From the NCBI GenBank assembly GCA_036268455.1, contig DATAUD010000106.1:1-64000 (forward strand): a DNA stretch of 64,000 nt. The letters are read 5' to 3'. Shown one piece after another: positions 16,139 through 23,646 of the stretch (position 1 is its first letter; each line of letters begins with the position of its first letter). The position numbers and the translations under genes were made by a program. This DNA is from DATAUD01 sp036268455. Its GTDB lineage: Bacteria > Verrucomicrobiota > Verrucomicrobiia > Limisphaerales > Palsa-1400. The notes beneath the pieces are model-generated. The model worked only from the letters and a program-made list of their open reading frames with translations. It did not search any database and was not told where the DNA came from.

Positions 16139-17422
16139 TCAAGGACTTTCCTTTTTCTCACCGCCGTCGCCGCCATGGCGCCGCGCCGCTTCGGCCTTGA
16201 TGGCCTCCATGATCGCGGGCGCCTGGTCCTTGATCTGATCAATCTGTTCCAAATCACTCAATTCCGCCTGCAACAACGCGTCCACGGTCGAGAAACCCGC
16301 GTGCACAAGCACACTGGCGACCTCCGGCGTCAAGCCCGGAATGGACGCAAAAGTCTGCACCGCCTGGGCGACCTTCTCCTCAAAACCGACATGCACCACT
16401 GTTTCCGGCTCAATGTCAATCTGCCAGCCGGTCAATTTCGACGTCAGCCGGGCATTCTGCCCTCGCTTGCCGATGGCGAGCGAAAGCTGGTCCTCCGCCA
16501 CGGTGATTTTAACGCGGCGTCGAACCTCATCAACAGTGAAAGACTTCAATTGCGCCGGCGCAAGGGCATTCGCGATATACACCTTGGCATTCGAGTCCCA
16601 CTTGATGATATCGACTTTCTCATTGTTCAGCTCGCGCACAATGTTCTTGACGCGCTGGCCGCGAAGACCGACACACGCGCCAACGGGGTCCACCTTCGGA
16701 TCGCGAGTGTGAACCGCCAGCTTCGTGCGGAACCCTGGTTCGCGGGCAATGCCTTTGATCTCGATGGTCCCATCGTTGATCTCGGACACCTCCAACTGAA
16801 ACAACTTAATCACGAATTGCGGATCCGCACGAGAAAGAATGATCTCGGGTCCGTGCGTGCCGCTTTCCACGGCTTTCACGTAACAGCGAATGCGCTCGCC
16901 GATTTGATATTCCTCAGTCGGCACGCGCTCGCGGTTGGGCAAAAGCGCCTCGTATTTGCCGAGGTCGATGGTCACATCCGAACGCTCAAAACGCCGGACG
17001 ACTCCGCTCATAATATCGCCGACACGGTCCTTGAACTCGGTGAAAATAAGTTGCTTCTCGGCCCGCCGAATATGCTGCATCAAGGCTTGCTTGGCGTATT
17101 GGGAAGCGATGCGCCCAAAGCCAGCCGGGGTAACTTCCACTTCAAGTTCCTCGCCCAACACTGCGTCGGCTTTGATTCGCCGGGCGTCAAAAACGGAAAT
17201 CTGATCGTGTTTGGATACAACCTTCTCGGATACAACCAGTTTCGCGAACGCCTTAATATCCCCCGACTTTGTGTCGATAACACATCTAAGTTCACGGGCG
17301 GGGCCGACGGCTTTTTTGGCGGCGGAGAGCAAAGCTTCTTCGACAGCGCCGACCAGGACATCGCGACTGATCCCTTTCTCGCGTTCCCAAAACTCTAAAA
17401 CAGCTAAAAAATCGGCGTTCAT
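16139..17422 (-). CDS. nusA: Transcription termination/antitermination factor NusA
   Basis: 427 residues. The N-terminal RNA-polymerase-binding domain (FLAVLEFWEREKGISRDVLV) is followed by an S1 domain (GDIMSGVVRRFERSDVTIDL), two KH domains (DPVGACVGLRGQRVKNIV with LAIGKRGQNARLTSKLTGWQ) and a C-terminal helix-hairpin-helix region (FASIPGLTPEVASVLVHAGF). NusA modulates pausing, termination and antitermination. First gene of the operon; its leader contains an intrinsic terminator 28 bases before the start codon. The usual upstream partner rimP is absent here. Confidence 0.96.
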   Translation of the reverse strand: MNADFLAVLEFWEREKGISRDVLVGAVEEALLSAAKKAVGPARELRCVIDTKSGDIKAFAKLVVSEKVVSKHDQISVFDARRIKADAVLGEELEVEVTPAGFGRIASQYAKQALMQHIRRAEKQLIFTEFKDRVGDIMSGVVRRFERSDVTIDLGKYEALLPNRERVPTEEYQIGERIRCYVKAVESGTHGPEIILSRADPQFVIKLFQLEVSEINDGTIEIKGIAREPGFRTKLAVHTRDPKVDPVGACVGLRGQRVKNIVRELNNEKVDIIKWDSNAKVYIANALAPAQLKSFTVDEVRRRVKITVAEDQLSLAIGKRGQNARLTSKLTGWQIDIEPETVVHVGFEEKVAQAVQTFASIPGLTPEVASVLVHAGFSTVDALLQAELSDLEQIDQIKDQAPAIMEAIKAEAARRHGGDGGEKKESP

Positions 17423-17433
17423 AATGTCTCATT

Positions 17434-17448
17434 TTCCCCGTCAGGGAA
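17434..17448 (-). promoter_or_regulatory. Small hairpin over the nusA ribosome-binding site
   Basis: On the minus strand TTCCC-TGACG-GGGAA forms a 5-bp stem whose 3' arm is the GGGGA purine stretch upstream of nusA. It is the only Shine-Dalgarno-like sequence there, so folding could lower initiation. The stem is short, so this is tentative. Confidence 0.35.
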
Positions 17449-17449
17449 C

Positions 17450-17481
17450 AAAAAAGTCGGCAGAACCTAGCTCTCCGACTT
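17450..17481 (-). terminator. Intrinsic terminator (attenuator candidate) in the nusA leader
   Basis: Minus-strand RNA reads AAGTCGG, a 14-base loop and CCGACTT, followed by a run of six U. The 7-bp stem plus U-tract is a standard intrinsic terminator. It lies after the predicted promoter and 28 bases before the nusA ATG, so it can only act on transcripts heading into nusA, not on an upstream gene. Readthrough would have to be regulated, plausibly by NusA itself. Confidence 0.6.
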
Positions 17482-17485
17482 GCGC

Positions 17486-17503
17486 GCTGAATCCGAGTTC
17501 AGC
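17486..17503 (-). promoter_or_regulatory. Perfect 6-bp hairpin at the start of the nusA leader
   Basis: GCTGAA-CTCGGA-TTCAGC is a perfect inverted repeat with a six-base loop, beginning about 14 bases after the predicted transcription start and five bases upstream of the terminator stem. It may protect the RNA 5' end, pause polymerase or take part in an alternative fold with the terminator. Confidence 0.45.
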
Positions 17504-17523
17504 AAAACAATTTTTACGTCCTC

Positions 17524-17551
17524 ATATTAGCTTGATTTCCGCGCCCGTCAA
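17524..17551 (-). promoter_or_regulatory. Sigma-70-like promoter for the nusA operon
   Basis: On the minus strand TTGACG (17551-17546) and TAATAT (17529-17524) are separated by 16 bases. Both hexamers differ from consensus by one or two positions. The predicted start near 17517 gives a leader of about 95 nucleotides holding three hairpins. It is the best promoter match upstream of the operon. Confidence 0.6.
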
Positions 17552-17590
17552 CCGGAAAAATACACGGGTCACGCGCTTGAAAGTAGTTTG

Positions 17591-17750
17591 ACTGGGTTTG
17601 ACTGGGTTTGACTGGGTTTGACTGGGTTTGACTGGGTTTGACTGGGTTTGACTGGGTTTGACTGGGTTTGACTGGGTTTGACTGGGTTTGACTGGGTTTG
17701 ACTGGGTTTGACTGGGTTTGACCAGCCTTGACCAGCCTTGACCAGCCTTC
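17591..17750. repeat. 10-bp tandem repeat, 13 copies plus 3 diverged copies
   Basis: Thirteen perfect head-to-tail copies of ACTGGGTTTG (plus strand) fill 17591-17720 and are followed by ACCAGCCTTG twice and ACCAGCCTTC once (17721-17750). The period is close to one helical turn, so each TTTGAC core faces the same side of the DNA. The array begins 40 bases upstream of the predicted nusA -35 box. No stop codon occurs in any minus-strand frame because the unit lacks one, so open frames across it are not evidence of coding. Confidence 0.97.
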
Positions 17751-18003
17751 TGCGCCTCGCACTCCCATTTTAAAAGAACAACTTCTCCGACACCCAAATA
17801 GTCCCATACAAAGCTGGGAATATCAAGGTAATTCATTTTAAGGGGTTGCCTGTGGAGCATGTGCGTAAGAGGATGGGCGCACATAGAATCTTCCAAGTGG
17901 GTCATTGTGCCAAAGCCCGGCCATTCGGATTGATTGTATATTGAACATGGAATCCAGCCTCGTTGCCACCCAACCATTCTTGCGATAAAATCCTTTGACT
18001 GGC
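17751..18003. other. Intergenic sequence without recognisable feature
   Basis: The stretch between the tandem repeat and the pseudopilin gene holds no gene, RNA or strong regulatory signal that I can support. A minus-strand open frame crosses it into the repeat, but its composition and the lack of any family resemblance argue against coding. Confidence 0.5.
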
Positions 18004-18642
18004 TTACGGATTTAGCAGTGTGACCGGCGACGAAAACAACAAATCGCGCGAGGCTTTCGCCGGCGTGCCGGTCACTTCTCCTCCAATTGAAAGCAAATTT
18101 CCGCCGGCGCCGTAATGATTGTTTCCCGGCTTTTTGCCATCGAGCGAAAAAATCAGCTGGCCCTTCTTTTTGGGCGCGGTGTTGATTTGCCAATCCGTGA
18201 TCAGGATTTCGCTCGGGTCGTCATTGGTCGTGTGGCCCATGTAGTAGGCGTAACTGATCCGGCGATTCGCGAACCGTTCGCCTTCCGGCAACGCATCGTC
18301 ACGGCTGCCGGGGCAGATGAATATTTCCGTCGTCGTGGTGCTCTTGGGAACAAGCAGACTCAACGGCTCTTCGGATTTTGTCGCGTCTTTCGACAAGGGG
18401 AAGGCGCCGTTGTCGTTGCGATAAATGTTCAACGCCAGGTAAACCTTTTGCAAGTTGAGCTGGCACCTGGCCAAACCCTTGCGGCGCGCGGATGCGCTAA
18501 ACCGGCTCGTCCCCATCACGGTTAATATGATGAGGAATACGAGGACCACCACCAACTCCGTCAGAGAAAAGCCGGAGCAGAGCGTGGACTCCCCCTTATT
18601 GCGGGGCCAGGCTGACTTTTCCCTGATCGGCGTCATAGACAA
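18004..18642 (-). CDS. Type II secretion/type IV pilus pseudopilin-like protein
   Basis: 212 residues. The N-terminus has a prepilin peptidase site, G24 before FSLTELVVVLVFLI, with Glu at position +5 and a following hydrophobic helix; cleavage and N-methylation at the Phe are expected. The rest is a globular domain of the kind seen in the many GspG/H-like pseudopilins of Verrucomicrobiota and Planctomycetota (LNIYRNDNGAFPLSKDATK, IFICPGSRDDALPEGERFA). The start (ATG 18642 or 18636) lies inside the end of the upstream lipoprotein gene, so the two are coupled. No secretion machinery is nearby; the partner is unknown. Confidence 0.8.
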   Translation of the reverse strand: MSMTPIREKSAWPRNKGESTLCSGFSLTELVVVLVFLIILTVMGTSRFSASARRKGLARCQLNLQKVYLALNIYRNDNGAFPLSKDATKSEEPLSLLVPKSTTTTEIFICPGSRDDALPEGERFANRRISYAYYMGHTTNDDPSEILITDWQINTAPKKKGQLIFSLDGKKPGNNHYGAGGNLLSIGGEVTGTPAKASRDLLFSSPVTLLNP

Positions 18643-18928
18643 ACTTCATGCCCTGTGGCGGGTCGGGAAGCTTGCCGATGTAATTCTTCGACACCAACTC
18701 GTCGAGGTCTTTCGGATTTCTGCCCTCTTGCGCGTTGAATAGCTGAATGTCCTGATTCAGCGAGGTCACATCGACGGTTTTTATTGCCGTCTGCTGGCCT
18801 TTGGCCAGCGCCCCAACGTATCCGGACGCGGCGCTTGAAGGCGTGGGGCCGGATGAACTTTGCTCCTTTCCACAACCGCCCGCCAAAAGGGCGGCCGCCA
18901 AAATTCCCAAACAGTGGCAAGTCTTCAT
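18596..18928 (-). CDS. Small lipoprotein of unknown function
   Basis: 110 residues from ATG 18928 (MKTCHCLGILAAALLAGGC); an ATG at 18949 would add seven residues ahead of the signal. The lipobox LAGGC predicts lipid attachment and export. The mature part has a Ser/Pro-rich linker, then INxxL-type helices (TSLNQDIQLFNAQEGRNPKD) and LPDPPQGMKFVYDADQGK, a pattern also seen in pseudopilin-associated proteins. It overlaps the pseudopilin gene by about 47 bases and probably works with it. I do not recognise a named family. Confidence 0.7.
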   Translation of the reverse strand: MKTCHCLGILAAALLAGGCGKEQSSSGPTPSSAASGYVGALAKGQQTAIKTVDVTSLNQDIQLFNAQEGRNPKDLDELVSKNYIGKLPDPPQGMKFVYDADQGKVSLAPQ

Positions 18929-18969
18929 TGCCAAACGATAATGGGCCAACCGTAAAGAATCAATCTATC

Positions 18970-19119
18970 TTAATGGGCCGGCGGCGGCACGGCATTCGTA
19001 GTGGCGTTTGTGGCGGTTATCGTCGGCGTAGGCGTCGTGGTAGTTTCGGCGGGTTTGCAGCCGTTGGTTACATTGACGGTAATCAGTCCCAGTGCGAGTA
19101 GTAGCAAAAACCTCTTCAT
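18970..19119 (-). CDS. Very small lipoprotein-like peptide (49 aa)
   Basis: A 49-residue frame: a basic start MKRFLLLLALGLI, a lipobox-like VTNGC, and a low-complexity Thr/Pro/Ala tail (TTTTPTPTITATNATTNA). GAGG lies about eight bases before the ATG at 19119. It precedes the other lipoprotein and the pseudopilin on the same strand, about 42 bases upstream, so it may belong to the same unit. Such tiny Thr-rich lipoproteins are common and usually uncharacterised. Its short length makes the call tentative. Confidence 0.6.
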   Translation of the reverse strand: MKRFLLLLALGLITVNVTNGCKPAETTTTPTPTITATNATTNAVPPPAH

Positions 19120-19166
19120 GGAGAGAACCTCGCAGGAAGGTGCTTACGGCGCAATAGGATGACAGA

Positions 19167-21167
19167 TTATTTAGGTGTGAGGCATTCCCTCACAAGCTCG
19201 CGCGCGCGTTCGATCAACCCAAAATCATCCGCAAGATTTCCAAATTTCAACGGCGGCGCCCCGCTCTGCTGCCGTCCCAGGAACTCTCCCGGCCCGCGAA
19301 GACGCAAATCCGCCTCGGCTATCTTAAAGCCGTCGGAGGTTTGTTCCATGATTTTCAAACGTTCCCGCGACTCTTCCGTTTTGCCCGCGGCAATTAAAAT
19401 GCAATAGGAATCCTCCGGCCCGCGCCCAATCCGCCCCCGAAGCTGATGCAATTGCGCAAGGCCGAATTGTTCCGCGTTTTCGATCACCATGACGGTGGCA
19501 TTCGGAACGTCCAGTCCCACCTCAACGACAGACGTGGCAAGGAGCACTTGCAAACGATTGGCGTGAAAGGCCGCCATGACTTGCTCCTTCTCCTCGCTTT
19601 TCAGGCGCCCGTGCAAGAGACCGGCCCGCCACGGCGCAAAGGTTTTTTCCAGATGTTCAAATTCGCGGCGTACTGCCTTGATGCCGGCGGCAGAGTCCTC
19701 TTCTTCCAAGCGCGGATAAACCACATACGCCTGCCGGCCTTTGGAAATTTGTTCGCGCACAAATTTCCAGACTTTGGGCAGGCTCGCGGATTCGCGCACA
19801 AAAGTCTTGATCCTGCCGCGCCCCGGCGGGCTTTGACTGAGAACGGAAATGTCCAGGTCGCCGTATAACGTCAATCCGAGCGTTCGCGGAATGGGCGTCG
19901 CCGTCATCACGAGCAGATGGGGATAAGCGCCTTTGCGGACCAGTGTTTCGCGCTGGGCAACGCCGAATTTGTGTTGTTCATCAATAATAACGAGACCGAG
20001 CCTTTCAGGCGCGAAGGATTCCTCGATCAGCGCGTGAGTGCCGACGGTTAAATTCAACGGCGGCCCGCCGGGCTTGTGCAACGCCAGTTGTTCCTGCCCG
20101 GTGTGGGTGGCCGGTTTCATGCCGCCGCAACGCAACTCCACAGCCACGCCGAGCGGTTCGAGCCATCGCCGGAAATTCCGCGCATGTTGTTCCGCCAGGA
20201 TTTCCGTCGGGGCCATTACTGCCACATTGGAGCCGCTTTCCAGCGCCATAAGCGCGGCGCAAGCGGCGACAATGGTCTTGCCGGAGCCGACATCGCCCTG
20301 AAGCAATCGACGCATCGGATGCGGCCCCCCCATGTCACGCCGGATTTCGCGGAGGACTTTGGCCTGGGCATCTGTCAAGTGAAATCCGAGCGCGGCCAGG
20401 AATGGTTTGATCAAATGGTTGTCCCCGGCGCACGGCGTGGCCCGCGCGTTTCTTTCCATGTTCTTGCGGCGAATCTGAATCGCCCGCTGCAACTCGATAT
20501 ATTCGTCCAACGCCAGGCGTTGCCGCGCGATTTCCTCATCGCCGGATTCCGCCGGAAAATGAATGAGGCGGATTGACTGGGCGCGGGAAGGATTCGCCAG
20601 TTTCAATTCCGAGCGAGGCTCGGCGACGGCGGACCCGAATTGCTCCAGCACCCGCCAGATCAACGATCGCAGCCAGCGTTGCGGCAGCCCCTCGGTCAGC
20701 GGATAAATGGGAACGATCCGATTCAGGTGAATGGATTTTTCCAGGGCTTGAATGACTTCGGTTTCCGGGTGATCGATTGTGCGCGGGCGCAACGACAATG
20801 GTCTGCCAAAAACGACCACTTCGTCGCCGACTTTGAAATACCGTTCCATGAACGGCAGGTTCCACCAGCGGCAGTGCAAGCGTCCGCTGCCGTCGTCCAT
20901 GATGAATTCAAAAAGAGAGCGGTTGCCGCGTCGAAAGCGGTGGACGCCGCTGGCGGCGATTTTGCCGCAGGTGAGACCCGGCTCGTTGAGTTGCAATTCC
21001 GCAATGCGCTGAAAATGCCGGCGGTCCTCGTAACGGCGCGGGCGATGGAGAAGCAAGTCGCCAACGGTGCCCAACTCCAGCCGTTGCAACTGCGCATGGC
21101 GTTCCGAACCGACCCCGGTGATTTCGCGCAGGGGCGTGTCCAATGGATTTTGCTCAATCGGGGCCAT
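19167..21167 (-). CDS. recG: ATP-dependent DNA helicase RecG
   Basis: About 666 residues from ATG 21167 (MAPIEQNPLDTPLREITGVG), which places the start at the usual RecG position; a TTG at 21185 adds six residues. The N-terminal wedge/OB domain has the VGDLLLHRPRRYEDR segment. Helicase motifs: Walker A GDVGSGKT, motif Ia MAPTEILAEQHA, DEQH in IIDEQHKFGV, TATPIPRT, then the C-terminal TRG-like QLRGRIGRG. RecG remodels stalled replication forks and Holliday junctions by branch migration. Monocistronic here, divergent from the small gene at 21228. Confidence 0.96.
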   Translation of the reverse strand: MAPIEQNPLDTPLREITGVGSERHAQLQRLELGTVGDLLLHRPRRYEDRRHFQRIAELQLNEPGLTCGKIAASGVHRFRRGNRSLFEFIMDDGSGRLHCRWWNLPFMERYFKVGDEVVVFGRPLSLRPRTIDHPETEVIQALEKSIHLNRIVPIYPLTEGLPQRWLRSLIWRVLEQFGSAVAEPRSELKLANPSRAQSIRLIHFPAESGDEEIARQRLALDEYIELQRAIQIRRKNMERNARATPCAGDNHLIKPFLAALGFHLTDAQAKVLREIRRDMGGPHPMRRLLQGDVGSGKTIVAACAALMALESGSNVAVMAPTEILAEQHARNFRRWLEPLGVAVELRCGGMKPATHTGQEQLALHKPGGPPLNLTVGTHALIEESFAPERLGLVIIDEQHKFGVAQRETLVRKGAYPHLLVMTATPIPRTLGLTLYGDLDISVLSQSPPGRGRIKTFVRESASLPKVWKFVREQISKGRQAYVVYPRLEEEDSAAGIKAVRREFEHLEKTFAPWRAGLLHGRLKSEEKEQVMAAFHANRLQVLLATSVVEVGLDVPNATVMVIENAEQFGLAQLHQLRGRIGRGPEDSYCILIAAGKTEESRERLKIMEQTSDGFKIAEADLRLRGPGEFLGRQQSGAPPLKFGNLADDFGLIERARELVRECLTPK

Positions 21168-21227
21168 CAAGTTCAAGCCGGGCAACTTTGACCTTTAAAC
21201 CTTAGACTTTGCCCCTACTGTTACACA

Positions 21228-21827
21228 ATGACCGAATCGTCATCAGACAACCTTTTCAAGGAATACAGCGCGGTTTTCGACGAATTCGACGACCTGACGC
21301 TTGCGCGCTGGCTGGCGCAGACGCTGGGGCAGTTGCGCGGGCGCGTCTGGCGATTTTCGCATCCCCTCGTCGGCGCGTATCGGCTGGCGGCGGAAATTGG
21401 GCATCGAAGGCAAATCTGGCTCAAACGCCTGGCCAACGTCCCTCAAAATTTCGCCGATGCCCCCTGTTGCCGCGCGCCGACCCTACCTCTGTTCAGCCGC
21501 GATATTTTGCAAAGCGGCCTGATTTGCCAGCATTGTTCCGAAATGTTAATGCCCTTCGAGGATTTGCCGGCCGTCCTTCAACCGTCCATCAAGAAATGGG
21601 CCGAGGACTACGCGCCCGTCCACGCCGTCGCGCATTGGGAGGACACTATGCGGCGAAAAGTGCGCGATTACGATCAGGAATGCGAAGACGCCGCCGGGCG
21701 GGCGGAAAAGTTGCTTGCGATGGCCGGAAGCAAATTGCTGCCGCCATTTTTGGACCATTTTTCCGCGATCATTTGGGAAGACCAGGACGAGTGCCTCGAA
21801 GTCCGCCCGGAAGACATCGCGGTGTGA
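21228..21827 (+). CDS. Conserved protein of unknown function with Cys pairs
   Basis: 199 residues, no signal peptide or membrane helix. The middle part carries DAPCCRAPTLPLF and CQHCSEMLMPFEDLP, two cysteine pairs about 30 residues apart that could bind zinc. The N-terminal part (LARWLAQTLGQLRGRVWRF) and C-terminal part (HAVAHWEDTMRRKVRDYDQE) are predicted helical. I do not recognise the family. It lies 42 bases divergent from recG and 10 bases before an AsmA-like gene, so it may be co-transcribed with the latter. Confidence 0.65.
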   Translation: MTESSSDNLFKEYSAVFDEFDDLTLARWLAQTLGQLRGRVWRFSHPLVGAYRLAAEIGHRRQIWLKRLANVPQNFADAPCCRAPTLPLFSRDILQSGLICQHCSEMLMPFEDLPAVLQPSIKKWAEDYAPVHAVAHWEDTMRRKVRDYDQECEDAAGRAEKLLAMAGSKLLPPFLDHFSAIIWEDQDECLEVRPEDIAV

Positions 21828-21837
21828 TCGGTTTCGC

Positions 21838-22518
21838 ATGAAACGCCCCATTCGCTGGATCCTGCGCATCGCGCTGGTTTTATTCGTCGCGGGCGTCGCG
21901 GCGGTGATCGCGATCTTTCTGCTGCTGGACAACTTCGTTCGCGAGGCGCTCATTCGGCGTTTGCACACGGCCACCGGCATGGAAGTAAAAATCGCCGCCG
22001 TGCATGTTGGCCTCCGAAACGCGAGCATCACAATTCAAGGCCTGAAACTTTATAACACCCCGGAATTTGGCGGTTCCCTCTGCCTGGATATGCCGGAATT
22101 GCACTTGGAATACGATCCGCTGGCCCTTCGCGCGGGAATGCTTCACTTGCCGTTCGTGCGATTGAATCTGGCCGATATCGGAATTGTAAAAGACAAAAAA
22201 GGAAAGTCGAATTTTGACTCGCTGGCCAAAAAGGGGAAGCCATCGCTGCCGTCAGTCAATACCAATTTGGCAGAGGGTTTCAAATTTAGCGGCATCGACA
22301 AACTGGATTTTAGTTTTGGGAAACTGACCGTCTCCGATCTCCGTTCCGGCCAACAGCAGGAAGTGAATTTCAACATTACCAACCAAGTCTTTCACAACGT
22401 AAAATCCCAAGCCGACCTCGAGGGCGTGGCAGTGCTATTGGCATTGCGCGGTTCCCCCACCCCCGGCCACTCCGGCCTCGACCTCGACGGAATGCTAAAA
22501 GATTTGATCTCGCAATAA
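21838..22518 (+). CDS. AsmA-like membrane-anchored protein
   Basis: 226 residues from ATG 21838; the frame is open upstream but that part overlaps the previous gene. One N-terminal signal anchor (WILRIALVLFVAGVAAVIAIFLLL) is followed by a beta-rich domain beginning FVREALIRRLHTATGMEVKI, the pattern that opens AsmA-type proteins, and repeated INxxL-like strands (ASITIQGLKLYNTPEFGG). AsmA-like proteins lie on the periplasmic side of the inner membrane and are linked to envelope lipid transport. This one is short, with only the N-terminal repeats. The role of this member is unknown. Confidence 0.65.
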   Translation: MKRPIRWILRIALVLFVAGVAAVIAIFLLLDNFVREALIRRLHTATGMEVKIAAVHVGLRNASITIQGLKLYNTPEFGGSLCLDMPELHLEYDPLALRAGMLHLPFVRLNLADIGIVKDKKGKSNFDSLAKKGKPSLPSVNTNLAEGFKFSGIDKLDFSFGKLTVSDLRSGQQQEVNFNITNQVFHNVKSQADLEGVAVLLALRGSPTPGHSGLDLDGMLKDLISQ

Positions 22519-22546
22519 GGCGTAACAAAAGACTCAAGGTTCCGAT

Positions 22547-22951
22547 TTGTCCAAATGGCACAGGATTGCTAATGTCGCCCCTGTGCGGTCAAAGAAACAA
22601 AGAATCCGAATTTTCATTGAACGCCTTGAGGCGGCGCCAAAGGCCACGTCAGCAGAAGAAGCTCTTGTACTCCTCGGCAACGTCCTTAACGGTGTAGAAG
22701 ATGAGTCTTCGGGGGTCCCATTCAACCCGTCACTCTGGGAATCGGACGGGCGAATGTATCCTCCGCAGGAAGGCAGCCGCCGACAGATTCAAGGCACGGC
22801 CTTCCTTTGGCAGTATCGCAGCGTTGGCCATCAAACTTTTATTGGAGAGAACGGTTCAATTCGAATCGAGACGCTCAACGGCAAGATGCTCTTGGATAAA
22901 CCGGGCGCCGACGGCAGAAAAACACGCGATCTCAATGCGGAAGTCACGTGA
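22547..22951 (+). CDS. Small protein of unknown function
   Basis: 134 residues from TTG 22547 (MSKWHRIANVAPVRSKKQR). Features are a helical N-terminal part (EEALVLLGNVLNGVEDESSG), a PFNPSLWESDGRMYPPQEG segment, and a beta-rich end with GHQTFIGENGSIRIETLNGK. I recall similar short proteins in other bacteria but no function. The GTG overlapping its stop is in the frame of the next gene, so the pair may be coupled. No signal peptide. It may be part of a small accessory islet. Confidence 0.55.
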   Translation: MSKWHRIANVAPVRSKKQRIRIFIERLEAAPKATSAEEALVLLGNVLNGVEDESSGVPFNPSLWESDGRMYPPQEGSRRQIQGTAFLWQYRSVGHQTFIGENGSIRIETLNGKMLLDKPGADGRKTRDLNAEVT

Positions 22952-23010
22952 GAATGCAGAATGCCGCCTTGACACTTCATTCCTTCCAAGGCATATTCCC
23001 TGCATGTAAT

Positions 23011-23505
23011 ATGGAAAAGGTCATTGAACATTTTAAAACGCTTCTCGGCGAAAAGCTGCCGAATGCGAAGATCAAGATCGACGCCCCAGACAATGCAGAT
23101 GGGAATTGGTGGATTGATATCCACGTCGCACGGAAACGGATTACGTTGGAATATCGCCACAAGAAAGGGTTTGGTCTTTTTTATAAGGATGCAGGATATG
23201 GCGAGGGGCCTGCCGAAGTGTATCGGACACCGGAACTAGCCGCGCGAAGAGTGGCCCAGATAATGAACGCCCGCGAGAGCAAGCGCCGGCGATTGAGTTT
23301 GAAAGACCTTCGCGAACTCTATCAGTTTCCGCAAGTCAAGCTGGCTGGAAAAATCGGAGTGCAACAATCGGCAATATCACGGTTTGAAAAACGCAGTGAA
23401 GTGAAGCTGGGGACGCTTGCAGCCGCCGTGAAAGCTCTCGGAGGCGAACTCGAAGTGAGGGCGCGATTTTCAGACGCAGACGTGCCCATTTCCGTGAAAG
23501 ATTGA
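23011..23505 (+). CDS. XRE-type helix-turn-helix protein with N-terminal sensor-like domain
   Basis: 164 residues from ATG 23011; a GTG at 22948 overlapping the previous stop would add 21 residues. The C-terminal part is a helix-turn-helix of the antitoxin-like XRE kind: LRELYQFPQVKLAGKIGVQQ then SAISRFEKRSEVKLGTL and a trailing LGGELEVRARF. The N-terminal part (MEKVIEHFKTLLGEKLPNAK, DNADGNWWIDIHV, YRHKKGFGLFYKDAGYG) may be a sensing or dimerisation domain. Likely a DNA-binding regulator. The adjacent 134-residue gene is its only close partner; no recognisable toxin is beside it. Confidence 0.7.
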   Translation: MEKVIEHFKTLLGEKLPNAKIKIDAPDNADGNWWIDIHVARKRITLEYRHKKGFGLFYKDAGYGEGPAEVYRTPELAARRVAQIMNARESKRRRLSLKDLRELYQFPQVKLAGKIGVQQSAISRFEKRSEVKLGTLAAAVKALGGELEVRARFSDADVPISVKD

Positions 23506-23646
23506 AGAGCGTCGTACAGGCCTTGTTATCGCCCGCTCACTTCGCGCCACCACTCCCGTACGTTTTCATCGCAGTTTTCCCAAGACTCTTTCGTGCATTT
23601 TTCTTGTCGCAGCCCGGGCTAATGACTACTACATCATTCGCATTTC

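Noticed and set aside
16175..17398. A 407-codon plus-strand open frame opposite nusA
   Set aside because: Same reason: shadow of a conserved gene on the other strand.
17591..17750. Possible CRISPR array
   Set aside because: Units are only 10 bp with no spacers between them, and no cas genes are nearby.
17522..18193. Minus-strand open frame running through the tandem repeat (SQTQSNPVKP units)
   Set aside because: The 10-bp unit has no stop in any of the three frames, so openness is automatic; flanking parts show no family resemblance.
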